DNA from: an uncultured bacterium
Lineage (GTDB): Bacteria > Cyanobacteriota > Vampirovibrionia > Gastranaerophilales > Gastranaerophilaceae
Direction of reading: 5' to 3'
Length of the DNA stretch: 64,000 nt
Assembly (NCBI GenBank): GCA_905215335.1
Contig: CAJMPQ010000006.1
Location: 1 to 64,000 of the forward strand
Shown: one piece after another, positions 1-8,042 of the stretch
How the letters are laid out: each line of letters begins with the position of its first letter
How positions within the stretch are numbered: the stretch's first letter is position 1
Program-made: the position numbers and the translations under genes
The notes under the pieces: generated by a model
What the model saw: only the letters and a program-made list of their open reading frames with translations
The model's database searches: none
What the model was told of the DNA's origin: nothing

Positions 1-52
1 CGCGTGATCAAATGGTTCGAGTTATCAGGGAGTATGCTCCCCGAACCCCTCT
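1..52 (+). ncRNA. possible 3' end of a structured RNA (SRP RNA-like), cut by window edge
   Basis: The first 52 bases are far more GC-rich than the surroundings and fold as nested helices: GGTTCG (15-20) pairs with CGAACC, enclosing GGGAG-tatg-CTCCC (29-42). An AT-rich stretch follows. The order cgcgtg, then gggag-tatgctccc, then a C-rich end loosely resembles the 3' strand of bacterial 4.5S/SRP RNA, but the diagnostic apical loop would lie outside the window. It could also be another small RNA or a terminator stem. Confidence 0.25.
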
Positions 53-129
53 TAATAAATAAAAAAATAATTATTTGAATTTCTCATAACATATTTTATG
101 TAAATGTGGTGCTTAAAATTAGAAATTTA

Positions 130-144
130 TGCTATTATATTTAC
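130..144 (+). promoter_or_regulatory. extended -10 promoter element, leaderless start of the Nudix gene
   Basis: TGC-TATTAT (130-138) lies exactly 6 nt before the ATG at 145, and no Shine-Dalgarno sequence is present. This spacing puts the transcription start on or next to the start codon. The -35 region is weak. Confidence 0.5.
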
Positions 145-678
145 ATGAATTTCGAAGAAAAAACATTGGACTCTAAAGTTGTTTATGAAGGAAAAGTTGT
201 TACTGTTCTGCGAGATGATGTAGAAGTCGCAGATGGTCACAAATCTTTTCGAGAAGTGGTTTTGCACTCTGGCGGTGTTGTAATTGTTGCGCTGAAAAAT
301 GAGGATACTATCTTACTTGTAAAACAATATAGATATCCGCTGAAACGTGTAAATCTGGAACTTCCGGCAGGAAAATTAGAAATTGGAGAAGATCCTGATG
401 AAGCTTGCAAGCGAGAATTGGAAGAAGAAACCGGCTATCGTGCAAAATCTTGGAAATCATTAGGTTTTATTAATACAACTCCTGGAATTTGTACAGAAAA
501 ATTATATTTATATCTAGCAAAAGATTTGGAATTTGTTGGAGAGCATCCTGATGAAGGTGAAATTCTTAAAACTTTTGAATATAAATTAAATGATATTTTT
601 TCAATGATTAACAATGGTGAAATTAATGATGCAAAAACTATTTGTGCATTAACAAGAGCTTTTTGTAAGGGGTTTTAA
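145..678 (+). CDS. Nudix hydrolase, ADP-ribose pyrophosphatase-like
   Basis: A 177-residue Nudix protein that probably hydrolyses ADP-ribose or a similar nucleoside diphosphate-X substrate. The Nudix box is complete at residues 76-98, of the form G-x5-E-x7-REL-x-EE-x-GY, and supplies the glutamates that bind Mg2+. Length and the preceding QYRYP segment are typical of the NudF/ADPRase group. A longer frame opens at a GTG (106), but ATG 145 is preferred because the family N-terminus starts there and a -10 element sits 6 nt upstream. The next gene, a HAD phosphatase, begins 4 bp after the stop, so the two probably form an operon. Exact substrate is not determined. Confidence 0.85.
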   Translation: MNFEEKTLDSKVVYEGKVVTVLRDDVEVADGHKSFREVVLHSGGVVIVALKNEDTILLVKQYRYPLKRVNLELPAGKLEIGEDPDEACKRELEEETGYRAKSWKSLGFINTTPGICTEKLYLYLAKDLEFVGEHPDEGEILKTFEYKLNDIFSMINNGEINDAKTICALTRAFCKGF

Positions 679-681
679 TAT

Positions 682-1485
682 ATGATAAAATTAATCGGTA
701 CAGATATTGATGGAACGATTTTAAAATGGGGTACAGATTTCACTCCTGGTATGAGAAATTGTGTAAAACAATTGCAAAAACAAGGAATTAAATTAGTATT
801 AGTTACAGGTAGAATGCACAGTGCAGCACTACCTGTTGCGAGAGAATTAGGTCTTGATACTCCTATTGTTTCTTATCAAGGTGGTTTGATTAAAGATTGT
901 CACGGTAGAACTTTATATCAAAAGAATTTAGATTCTAAATATGCGAAAGAGATTATTCAATGGGCTAGAAAAAATAATATTCATATCAATCTATATTTAG
1001 ATGATAAATTATATGTAGAACAAGATAATGAAATTATTAAATATTATACTGATGGAAAATTTATAGATTATACAGTATGTTCATTTGATGATCTAGAAAT
1101 TGAAAATGTTAATAAAATTCTTGCTATAAATTTAAATGATGCGAATTTAGTTACAGATTGGGTAGAAGAGTTAAAAGTAAAATACCCGGAATTATATATT
1201 GTAAAATCAACTCCATATTTTTGTGAAATAGGTAGCGGCGAAGCTAAAAAATCTTTGGGAATTAAATTCCTTTGTGATATGTGGGGAATTAATAGAGATG
1301 AAGTTTTAACTATTGGTGATCAAAATAATGATATAGATTTGGTACAATGTGGCGGAATAGGTGTTGCTATGGGAAACGGCACACCGGAATTAAAACAGTG
1401 TGCCGATTTCATAACTGATACCGTAGATAATGACGGTTTTGTAAAAGCTGTAGAAAAATTTGTTATTCCTGTTCTGGAATCGTAA
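682..1485 (+). CDS. HAD-superfamily phosphatase, Cof type
   Basis: A 267-residue HAD hydrolase of the Cof/IIB group, soluble phosphatases acting on sugar phosphates or similar small metabolites. Motif I DIDGTI (residues 8-13) holds the nucleophilic aspartate, LVTGR near residue 40 is motif II, and GDQNND in the C-terminal third is the Mg2+-binding motif IV. The cap domain lies between motifs II and III, as in Cof proteins. The Shine-Dalgarno AAGGGG lies inside the end of the upstream Nudix gene. The 3' end overlaps the convergent YbjQ-like gene by 23 bp. Substrate cannot be told from sequence. Confidence 0.85.
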   Translation: MIKLIGTDIDGTILKWGTDFTPGMRNCVKQLQKQGIKLVLVTGRMHSAALPVARELGLDTPIVSYQGGLIKDCHGRTLYQKNLDSKYAKEIIQWARKNNIHINLYLDDKLYVEQDNEIIKYYTDGKFIDYTVCSFDDLEIENVNKILAINLNDANLVTDWVEELKVKYPELYIVKSTPYFCEIGSGEAKKSLGIKFLCDMWGINRDEVLTIGDQNNDIDLVQCGGIGVAMGNGTPELKQCADFITDTVDNDGFVKAVEKFVIPVLES

Positions 1486-2155
1486 ATTTAGTTCCACATC
1501 TAGAGCAGAAGATTTGCAAACCATCTTCTTTAGGGTCAACATCTGTTAATCCTAATACTCTTGTAACACCGTTTTCATCTTTTGTTACTTTATATTTTAA
1601 TTTACATTCAGGGCAGATTGCGTAAGTGATGTCTCCCATTTTTGTAATTTCAGCTTTTGGAGATTGTTTTACTTGAGGTTTTATTACTGTAGATACTGAT
1701 GAAGGATTTCCAACAACTCCATCAACAAATTCAGCTAAAATATTACCCAAGCCACCCATTGGAACATAATTTTTAATTGGTTCAATTACAACAGCATTTC
1801 CATAAGCTATAACTTCTGCTGTTCCTCCTGCACCATACATTACCGGTGTAATTTCAAATCTAAAGTTTATAACAGCATTTGCCCCAATTCTTTTAGCTGA
1901 AGAAATCATTCTATCCCAAGCTCTTTGACGAACTTCATCTGATAATTCTGTATAAGAAGTTAGTTCTCCACCTGTAATATTCTTACAACCCATTACAGAA
2001 TCTTGCACAATATCTTTTGCTCTCATTGAAATGCCCCAAACAACACCTTTATAGTCCATTACTTGGTATCCTTCAAAGGTGTCTTTTTCTGTAACAAGTA
2101 TTCTGTTACCAACTTCAGGTCTTGTTCCTGCTAATAAATCTTCACGATTAATCAT
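1463..2155 (-). CDS. YbjQ/UPF0145-like protein with C-terminal zinc ribbon
   Basis: 230 residues in two parts. Residues ~20-130 match the YbjQ (UPF0145) family, a small domain that assembles into pentamers and is annotated as possibly heavy-metal binding: it contains the region around GVVWGIS, the helix RAWDRMISSAKRIGANAVIN and the closing EVIAYGNAV strand. The C-terminus adds a zinc ribbon, CPEC (about 182) paired with CSRC (about 217). The stop codon of the upstream gene (2152) overlaps this start, so the two are cotranscribed. Function of the fusion is unknown. Confidence 0.7.
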   Translation of the reverse strand: MINREDLLAGTRPEVGNRILVTEKDTFEGYQVMDYKGVVWGISMRAKDIVQDSVMGCKNITGGELTSYTELSDEVRQRAWDRMISSAKRIGANAVINFRFEITPVMYGAGGTAEVIAYGNAVVIEPIKNYVPMGGLGNILAEFVDGVVGNPSSVSTVIKPQVKQSPKAEITKMGDITYAICPECKLKYKVTKDENGVTRVLGLTDVDPKEDGLQIFCSRCGTKFTIPEQE

Positions 2156-2763
2156 AAATTAAAATCCTTTCCTTTTTTCATTAACCCTGCTGATATTATA
2201 TTTGAATATTCTTCTTCTATTTTTAGTAAAGCTTCTTTTTGTTGTATATAACCACTGCACGTTTTTCCTTCAATAAGTTCAGGGCAGTCTTTGCAGATTC
2301 TTTCTCCTGAACGCTTTTTATTATATGTATTGCGTAAAACTATAAAAAATAGTATGCTTAACAGTCCTGCAATTATATTTAATTTGAAGCAAATTACAAA
2401 AAGCGCTGCTAAAAATATTCCATCGTAAAATCGTATAAAATCTTTTGTAATTCTACTAAAATTTTTATAAATAGTTGGGTAAGAAATTATAAATGTTAAT
2501 ATTCCACCAATAATTCCAAGTATAAAATATTTGTTAAATGTTATATGTTTTGGAGATAGTGAAACTAATAACAAAGATATAAAAAATCCGGTATATAGGA
2601 ATAAACAACTTCTACATATATATAAATTAAAAATTTTGAGTGTGCTTTCTTTATATTTTTCACATAATGGTTTATGTAAAAAAATGAATTTATAAAAATG
2701 TTTATAAAAAATGATTCTATATAATAAACTTTTATTGATTTTTGTAAGTAAAGTTTGTGTCAT
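2152..2763 (-). CDS. DUF2085-like membrane protein
   Basis: 203 residues with four or so hydrophobic segments (about 58-80, 80-100, 112-130, 130-145). A short cysteine motif, ICRSC before LFLYTGF, resembles the CarCtGiy motif of DUF2085 membrane proteins. The cytoplasmic tail carries further cysteines (CKDCPELIEGKTC). The gene overlaps the downstream YbjQ-like gene by 4 bp. Assignment to DUF2085 rests on the motif and topology only. The Shine-Dalgarno is weak (GAAAG). Confidence 0.5.
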   Translation of the reverse strand: MTQTLLTKINKSLLYRIIFYKHFYKFIFLHKPLCEKYKESTLKIFNLYICRSCLFLYTGFFISLLLVSLSPKHITFNKYFILGIIGGILTFIISYPTIYKNFSRITKDFIRFYDGIFLAALFVICFKLNIIAGLLSILFFIVLRNTYNKKRSGERICKDCPELIEGKTCSGYIQQKEALLKIEEEYSNIISAGLMKKGKDFNL

Positions 2764-2807
2764 TAGTTTCTTTCAAATAAATTGTACATTAAATTAGTAT
2801 GTGCTTA

Positions 2808-3113
2808 TTATTTATCTTCAACAATTTGTCCTCTACAGTATTTACAAATGTTTCCTTTTTGAAAATATTTACGTCCACAATTTGTGCAACGATATTTTTT
2901 TCGCATGAAAGGAATGAACATTAATAATCCAGTGAAAGACATACTTACAATGAAAGCTACGATACCCAAACCAATTAGTAAAAATCCATGCGCAGGTTTC
3001 ATATAATAATAAAAAGGTAACCCTAACTCTTCATATTCACTTGGCATTTGAACTTCTGTATTTGTAGCTTTTGGTCGATTTACTATTACTGTATCAAATA
3101 TTGGTGTAATCAT
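2808..3113 (-). CDS. membrane-anchored zinc-ribbon protein
   Basis: A small 101-residue protein with one hydrophobic segment of roughly 25 residues in the middle (around GFLLIGLGIVAFIV) and a C-terminal zinc ribbon, CTNC and CKYC separated by 12 residues. The open frame extends upstream to a TTG, but ATG 3113 has an AAGAG ribosome site 7 bp before it and is preferred. It diverges from ispF across a symmetric promoter region (3139-3171). No function recognised. It is the third consecutive minus-strand gene here with paired CxxC motifs. Confidence 0.65.
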   Translation of the reverse strand: MITPIFDTVIVNRPKATNTEVQMPSEYEELGLPFYYYMKPAHGFLLIGLGIVAFIVSMSFTGLLMFIPFMRKKYRCTNCGRKYFQKGNICKYCRGQIVEDK

Positions 3114-3138
3114 ATCTTTACTCTTATTTTGCAAAAGT

Positions 3139-3171
3139 ATTATAACATATTGTTTCGGAATATGTTATAAT
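3139..3171. promoter_or_regulatory. symmetric divergent promoters in an inverted repeat
   Basis: A perfect 11-bp inverted repeat (3141-3151 and 3159-3169, 7-bp spacer) carries an extended -10 element on each strand: TGT-TATAAT reading right (TATAAT 3166-3171, towards ispF) and TGT-TATAAT reading left (3144-3139, towards the zinc-ribbon gene). The same dyad could also be an operator that controls both genes. Confidence 0.6.
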
Positions 3172-3192
3172 GTAAAGAAAAGAGGTATTTTT

Positions 3193-3666
3193 ATGTATAG
3201 AATTGGTATTGGTTATGATGTTCATCAGCTTGTTGAAGGTCGTGATTTAATTATCGGAGGAATTAAAATTACGCACGAAAAAGGATTATTAGGTCATTCT
3301 GATGCAGATGTTTTGATCCATGCAATCATTGATGGAATGTTAGGTGCCTTGGCTTTAGATGATATTGGTACATTATTCCCTGACACTGATCCAAAATATA
3401 AAAATATTGATAGCACAGTTTTATTAAAACACGTTTATGACCTTATTCAAGAAAAGGGCTATAAGATTGTTAATATAGATAGTAATATCATTGCTCAAGC
3501 ACCTAAAATGATGCCTTATATCCCAAAAATGAAAGAAATTTTATCTTCAATTTTAAAAATTTCTCCGGATGACTTATCTATTAAGGCTAAGACAAAAGAA
3601 AAACTTGATGCTGTTGGGCAAAAATTAGCGATTGAAGCGAATGCAGTTGTTTTATTAGAAAAATAA
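3193..3666 (+). CDS. ispF: 2-C-methyl-D-erythritol 2,4-cyclodiphosphate synthase
   Basis: IspF cyclises CDP-methylerythritol 2-phosphate to 2-C-methylerythritol 2,4-cyclodiphosphate with loss of CMP, in the MEP isoprenoid pathway. The 157-residue length is standard. Zinc ligands are visible in GYDVHQL (D8, H10) and HSDADVLIHAI (H42). The FPDTDPKYK segment and the C-terminal KAKTKEKL are also typical. A good ribosome site (AGAGG) precedes ATG 3193, and the gene is followed by a strong terminator, so it appears monocistronic. No other MEP gene is in the window. Confidence 0.95.
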   Translation: MYRIGIGYDVHQLVEGRDLIIGGIKITHEKGLLGHSDADVLIHAIIDGMLGALALDDIGTLFPDTDPKYKNIDSTVLLKHVYDLIQEKGYKIVNIDSNIIAQAPKMMPYIPKMKEILSSILKISPDDLSIKAKTKEKLDAVGQKLAIEANAVVLLEK

Positions 3667-3690
3667 TTTATTATAAATTTGTATATAAAA

Positions 3691-3726
3691 AAAGGGAGTG
3701 TGATTTTTCACGCTCCCTTTTTATTA
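3691..3726. terminator. intrinsic terminator, bidirectional
   Basis: A 13-bp stem (3691-3703 with 3708-3720, one G-T pair) with a T4 loop is followed by a T-run and preceded by an A-run. It can serve both ispF and the convergent gene at 3742. Confidence 0.9.
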
Positions 3727-3741
3727 TTAGATTGTTATATA

Positions 3742-4164
3742 TTATAAATTTTTTAGTTCATTTTTATTTACTAAGAATGTTTTAGCTTCGTATATATTAT
3801 TCATATTTTCAATAGGACCGTATTTATCTCCTACAGCTACGCATAATCCGAATTTATTTTTAGCTTCATATTTTGCAGCATTTTTACCTAATAATTGTGG
3901 TAAATCTTTTGGTTCAACAACTTGAATTCCTATTGAACGAAGTCCTAAACATTTATATTTTTCCATTAGCGAATCCATAACTTCTTTTAGTTTTGGAGCT
4001 GAGAAGGTTTCAAAAACTTCTGTATTCTTTGGAGCTAAAAGTTTTAGAACTCTTTCCATTTCTCTATCGTTTAATGCCCCTTTGAAGTTTGGTTTAGAGA
4101 CTCTATTTTGTTTGTAAGTATTTAAATTGTTGTAAGTGTTTGTAGAAATTGGTGTAATATACAT
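3742..4164 (-). CDS. uncharacterised protein with N-terminal FKG motif
   Basis: 140 residues. The N-terminus is polar, Asn/Thr-rich and predicted unstructured, and ends in PNFKG near residue 27. A helical region follows (DREMERVLKLLAPKN), then a small alpha/beta-looking domain. No signal peptide or membrane segment. ATG 4164 is chosen over the upstream TTG because AAAGGAGA lies 7 bp before it. The same N-terminal layout recurs in four other genes of this window (12754, 37538, 38396, 60097). No known family recognised. Confidence 0.6.
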   Translation of the reverse strand: MYITPISTNTYNNLNTYKQNRVSKPNFKGALNDREMERVLKLLAPKNTEVFETFSAPKLKEVMDSLMEKYKCLGLRSIGIQVVEPKDLPQLLGKNAAKYEAKNKFGLCVAVGDKYGPIENMNNIYEAKTFLVNKNELKNL

Positions 4165-4249
4165 AAACAATTCTCCTTTTATGTAGTATAAATTTGGTAA
4201 AAATTTTTTTTGCTACATAAAATAAAATTGATTATATTATAAAAATTTA

Positions 4250-5071
4250 TTAAACACCTGATACATCTGGTAAATCAATACTTTTTAAACGTTGTTCAAT
4301 ACGTCTGTACCATTTTAAATGTTGTTTAAATAATATTTTATAATCATCCATGTGACCTTGTGAAATATTTCTAAATTGTTCGTCACTGGTTTCTGTTAAT
4401 TTAGCTTCTAAGAATTTTGTATATTCTTTTCTATCAATTTTTGAATCAGTTAATTCAATACATTTGCCAAAATCAACAATAACTTCTGGGCGATTATCTC
4501 TTAAGAAACAATAATCAATAGATACAGGTATTAAGTTAATTTTTCCGTATCTTTTAACTGCATTTTGAGCAATATAAGTTAAACCTGTTTGGAATTTATA
4601 TGGACGATAATGTGGGGGTCTGATAATTCCTTGAGGGAATATACACAAAATATTTCTCAAATCACTTAAAACATCTACAGAATATTGTAGAGCTTTCATT
4701 GCAGATTGAGCGGATTTTTTGTTAACAGAATAAGCTCCACCACGTCTTAGTAATGGAAATCTGTTTAATTCTTCAACCATTAATCTAATTTCTTTATGGC
4801 AAATTCGGTGAGTAATATTATACAAAACAATTCCATCCCACCAATTACAGTGAGGTGCAAAAAGAATTGTAGGTGCTTTATCATCTCTGTTTAGATAATT
4901 TTCTACACCTTTATAGCGGAATGCGTAAAACCTATTTTGCAACATGTTAAAGAAAAACAGACTTGCAATAGTTAGCCAAAAACGATTAGTTTTAGCTGGT
5001 TTAAATTTCTCCTCTTTATTCCTTAATTTTGTCGGTGGAATGTCCGAATATAATTTTTCCTCAGTTGCCAT
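4250..5071 (-). CDS. 1-acyl-glycerol-3-phosphate acyltransferase-like (PlsC family)
   Basis: 273-residue glycerophospholipid acyltransferase fold. The catalytic HX4D motif is HCNWWD (H74, D79), and FPQG near residue 145 is the glycerol-phosphate-binding motif. It probably transfers an acyl chain to lysophosphatidic acid or a related lysolipid at the inner membrane. A hydrophobic stretch at 32-45 may anchor it. A glycerol-3-phosphate acyltransferase (plsY) is at 25438. No Shine-Dalgarno is seen; instead TACAAT (minus strand, 5083-5078) lies exactly 6 nt from the ATG, suggesting a leaderless message. Acceptor lipid is not determined. Confidence 0.75.
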   Translation of the reverse strand: MATEEKLYSDIPPTKLRNKEEKFKPAKTNRFWLTIASLFFFNMLQNRFYAFRYKGVENYLNRDDKAPTILFAPHCNWWDGIVLYNITHRICHKEIRLMVEELNRFPLLRRGGAYSVNKKSAQSAMKALQYSVDVLSDLRNILCIFPQGIIRPPHYRPYKFQTGLTYIAQNAVKRYGKINLIPVSIDYCFLRDNRPEVIVDFGKCIELTDSKIDRKEYTKFLEAKLTETSDEQFRNISQGHMDDYKILFKQHLKWYRRIEQRLKSIDLPDVSGV

Positions 5072-5261
5072 AGAATTATTGTACCCTAATCAATTTCAAA
5101 ATGATATATCCAATTAAGAAAACTTAACCCTTTTAATCATACGACTTTCAGGATAAAAAAGCAAGTTATACAAAGGGATTAATTTTAAATGTTTGTAATA
5201 AATTGGCAAAAATAAAAGATTTTGTATTTAATGTAATTGTAATCTGATAGGAGTAATAGTT

Positions 5262-5582
5262 ATGGTTAGTGTAGGTAAAAGTATTGGAATAATGGCAGGA
5301 ATTGGGGCAATAGGTGGTGCTGGAGCTTCATATTTTATGCAAAATAAGGTGGATAAGATTGCAATTGCTCATATTAATAGCATTGCAAAAGATGGTACTA
5401 TTCCTATTGGAGGAATGAAAAAAGATGGTACAATGTGGGATGGCCAAATTACTGTTGATGAATTTAAGAAAAATTTATCTAAGAAAAGAACTATTTCATC
5501 AGTACTTGTTGGTTTAACAACAGCTTTAGGAACTGCTGTGATTTCAGGTTTAACATTGTTAATCCGAGGAAAAGTAAAATAA
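5262..5582 (+). CDS. small membrane protein with two hydrophobic segments
   Basis: 106 residues. Hydrophobic, glycine-rich segments at about 7-26 and 79-100 flank a polar middle containing two KDGT motifs. Shine-Dalgarno ATAGGAG lies 8 bp before ATG 5262. The N-terminal segment is followed by positive residues, so it could be a signal anchor. No family recognised. It is separated from the next genes by the riboswitch region. Confidence 0.55.
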   Translation: MVSVGKSIGIMAGIGAIGGAGASYFMQNKVDKIAIAHINSIAKDGTIPIGGMKKDGTMWDGQITVDEFKKNLSKKRTISSVLVGLTTALGTAVISGLTLLIRGKVK

Positions 5583-5638
5583 TATTTTATAAAAATATAA
5601 ATGTAACAAAAGAATTTAATATTTGTAAATGCATGTTT

Positions 5639-5819
5639 GACATGTTTTTTTGGTTAAATTACTATCAAGTTAAGAGGAAATGAAGTGGAGATCTTCAACT
5701 GTAGCCGCAGCCGTAAAAGTCGGAACACTCAAAGAAAACATGTCATATACTACGTGCAGATTAGGTATGATAAATAGATTTTTTTTGAAGTGTCCTCTAA
5801 ATAGCTAGAGGATTTTTTA
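5639..5819 (+). promoter_or_regulatory. cobalamin-type riboswitch with terminator/SD-hairpin expression platform
   Basis: A perfect 10-bp closing stem (5639-5648 with 5735-5744) encloses sequence resembling the cobalamin aptamer core: GAGGAAA, then a GAAGTGGAGATCTTC hairpin, ACTGTAGCCGCAGCCGTAA, and AGTCGGAACAC in B12-box position. The aptamer spans about 106 nt, shorter than the usual ~200 nt. Downstream, TCCTCTA (5793-5799) pairs with TAGAGGA (5806-5812), followed by six Ts ending just before ATG 5820. The 3' arm contains the only plausible Shine-Dalgarno (AGAGGA), so the hairpin could end transcription, block translation, or both. Confidence 0.75.
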
Positions 5820-6527
5820 ATGTCATTTGGAGCAGCAACATTACATACTCACGGAGCGAAAGTAGGAACATGTCCGCATGGACTTCCATTGGGAGCATGT
5901 CCTATTTGTAATGGAATGGCTGGTGGAAATTCCACAACAAAAAGAGATACTCCTCGTAATGTTGGTGAAATGACTTATAATCAATGCGCAGCTATAGGTG
6001 CTATGCTAAGAGCTCAAAAGCATGCTCGTCAACAAGCTCAAATTGCTCAACAAAATCATATACAAGCTTTAGCAAATTTTCAAAAATCAATTGCAAATGC
6101 ACATCAGCGTTTAGTTGAGTTAACTTCTATGATTTCAAAGTCGATGCCTGCAATTGTTGCTAAACCTATAAATTTTGTTCTTAATAATATTGTTGGAAGA
6201 GTTTTAAATATTGTTCAAAATATTCCAACAGTTATTGCAAATATTACTCAGGCTATTAGTCAAAAATTCGCGGATATTTCTGATAAATTAACAGCAGTTT
6301 ATGGAGAATTAAAAGCAGCTGTTCAAAAAAAAGTTTCAGAAGTTTTATCAAATGTGAAAAAGAAATTGAAATCAATTTTTTCTATTTTCGGAACAACTGA
6401 ATCAGATGATGAGGATAAAAAGATTGATGAAGCTAAAAGAACTTTTGAATTGAAAACATTCATTCATAAGTTATATAAAAAACTTAAAGACGAAGAAGAA
6501 AAGGATATAGAAAAGGATGAACATTAG
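5820..6527 (+). CDS. uncharacterised His/Cys-motif helical protein under riboswitch control
   Basis: 235 residues, not recognised. The N-terminus has a compact candidate metal site: HTH at 9-11, CPH at 18-20 and CPIC at 27-30, with regularly placed glycines. Residues ~65-190 are long amphipathic helices rich in Ala/Gln/Lys, with a more hydrophobic stretch around 125-150. The C-terminus is strongly charged. There is no signal peptide. It is the first gene after the cobalamin-type riboswitch, and its Shine-Dalgarno lies in the switch hairpin. It overlaps the next gene by 11 bp, so the two are translationally coupled. Confidence 0.6.
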   Translation: MSFGAATLHTHGAKVGTCPHGLPLGACPICNGMAGGNSTTKRDTPRNVGEMTYNQCAAIGAMLRAQKHARQQAQIAQQNHIQALANFQKSIANAHQRLVELTSMISKSMPAIVAKPINFVLNNIVGRVLNIVQNIPTVIANITQAISQKFADISDKLTAVYGELKAAVQKKVSEVLSNVKKKLKSIFSIFGTTESDDEDKKIDEAKRTFELKTFIHKLYKKLKDEEEKDIEKDEH

Positions 6528-8013
6528 CCCGCTTAATGATGCGGAAACGATAAGACAACAAAGAAATTTAACCAGTTCTCAAAAGAAAAATAATCTTACA
6601 ACTAAAGAAGGGGTACTGGTTAATAGTTGTGTAAAAGAAAAGGAATGTACTCTAGATAATTCAAAAGATACATTTATTATTTCTGAAAAAGTTCCTATGC
6701 CTAAAAAACTTTATCAAGATGAATCGTCTGTTGATAAGAAATTAATTCCACTTAGTGGAATTGCCCTCGGTGTAATGGGAGCAATTGCAGGGTTAACAGC
6801 GTTTTTAAATCATAGTGCAAAAGTTTCTGTTGGATTAGCAAAAGAAAAATGGTTACCATCTGTTACTAGAAACGTTCAATTAAGTAATGAAATGTATCAA
6901 GTAATATATCAATTTGTACAAAATCCAAATCAAAAAACATTTATTGCTGGTGCCGGAGTTTTAGCTCTTACTGCTATGGCGTTTATGGGAAAAACATTCT
7001 TTGATGGTTACAAAGATGTATGGGTTAAACGTAAAGAAGCTAATATTCAAAAAAATTTGCAAGAGCAATTGATTGATGTAGAAACTCAATCTTTCTCAGG
7101 TAAGATGCAAATTATTAGAAGTATGTTATCAAAATATACTGCTGATTTTGAAAAATATATAAATCCTGATAGTGATAAAATTCTTCCTAATTTTGGTAAA
7201 AGAAGATATGCATCTCTTCCATTTACATCAGAAAATAACAGCGGTGATAAAAATAATAAGTCATCAAATTTAGGAAATATTTTACTAGGTTTGGGAACAG
7301 TTGCGGGTATTGTTGGTTTAGGTTTTGTATCATTGAAGAACTTATCTAAGAGTAAAGCACATTTAAAAGAGGGTGCAGATGATATAATCCAGGGTATAAG
7401 AACGCTTGTTGAAACTTCAAATAATACAACTAAAGATATTGATAAACATAATCTTGAACATTTATTTATGAGTATTAATGCAAAAGAAGATTTTATCAAA
7501 GAACAGGTAGAAAAGTTAAAATGGGGAAATAAAGAAGAAAAAACTCAATTTGTAGATGAAATCCTTGAAAAAATGAGAACATCTACGACCAAAGTTAATC
7601 CAAATATTGGTGGTGATGGAACTCCAAAACCTGCATTTAATTCTTTTGTAGATGATTATCGTGCATTTTTCTACAATTTATTGTTAGATACTTCAAATCC
7701 ACAATTCAGACAATTATTTTTAGGTGTTACAGGAATTACAGCGATAAGTTATGGTGGAAAATTAGCAGGAGATGCAATAAAAGAAGTTCAAGTTAAAAAA
7801 ATCAATGCAGAAACAGAATTGGATTTGCAAAAAAGACTTGTATCTACGGAACTAAGAAATTTTAAATCCAAAAAAGATGCAGCTATTCATCCTTTAGTTG
7901 AAGAATTTTATAAACAGGTAGATAGTGGAAAACGTTCTAAAGAAGAATTAAAAACTATGGCAGAAAATATTCTATTTGAAATTAAAAATGGACCGCCATT
8001 TGTATATTCATAA
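6517..8013 (+). CDS. uncharacterised membrane protein with internal duplication
   Basis: 498 residues with about four hydrophobic segments (roughly 75-95, 143-158, 250-268, 398-412). The protein looks internally duplicated: the region around residues 135-190, with GKTFFDGYKDVWVKRKEAN then LQEQLIDVETQSF, aligns with the region around 390-450, with GKLAGDAIKEVQVKKINAE then LQKRLVSTELRNF. The preceding hydrophobic segments pair up in the same way. A polar Asn/Lys-rich linker lies between the halves. It starts inside the preceding gene and is probably controlled by the same riboswitch. No known family recognised. Confidence 0.6.
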   Translation: MNISPLNDAETIRQQRNLTSSQKKNNLTTKEGVLVNSCVKEKECTLDNSKDTFIISEKVPMPKKLYQDESSVDKKLIPLSGIALGVMGAIAGLTAFLNHSAKVSVGLAKEKWLPSVTRNVQLSNEMYQVIYQFVQNPNQKTFIAGAGVLALTAMAFMGKTFFDGYKDVWVKRKEANIQKNLQEQLIDVETQSFSGKMQIIRSMLSKYTADFEKYINPDSDKILPNFGKRRYASLPFTSENNSGDKNNKSSNLGNILLGLGTVAGIVGLGFVSLKNLSKSKAHLKEGADDIIQGIRTLVETSNNTTKDIDKHNLEHLFMSINAKEDFIKEQVEKLKWGNKEEKTQFVDEILEKMRTSTTKVNPNIGGDGTPKPAFNSFVDDYRAFFYNLLLDTSNPQFRQLFLGVTGITAISYGGKLAGDAIKEVQVKKINAETELDLQKRLVSTELRNFKSKKDAAIHPLVEEFYKQVDSGKRSKEELKTMAENILFEIKNGPPFVYS

Positions 8014-8042
8014 TATTTTCAAAAACAGTTAGAAGGGTTCAC

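Noticed and set aside
1..52. tRNA 3' end
   Set aside because: GGTTCGA resembles a T-loop, but the helix pairs do not fit a T-arm plus acceptor stem, and no CCA follows.
7086..7499. 137-codon frame on the minus strand
   Set aside because: It lies wholly opposite the 6517 gene, has no ribosome site, and its composition looks like the complement of a coding frame.
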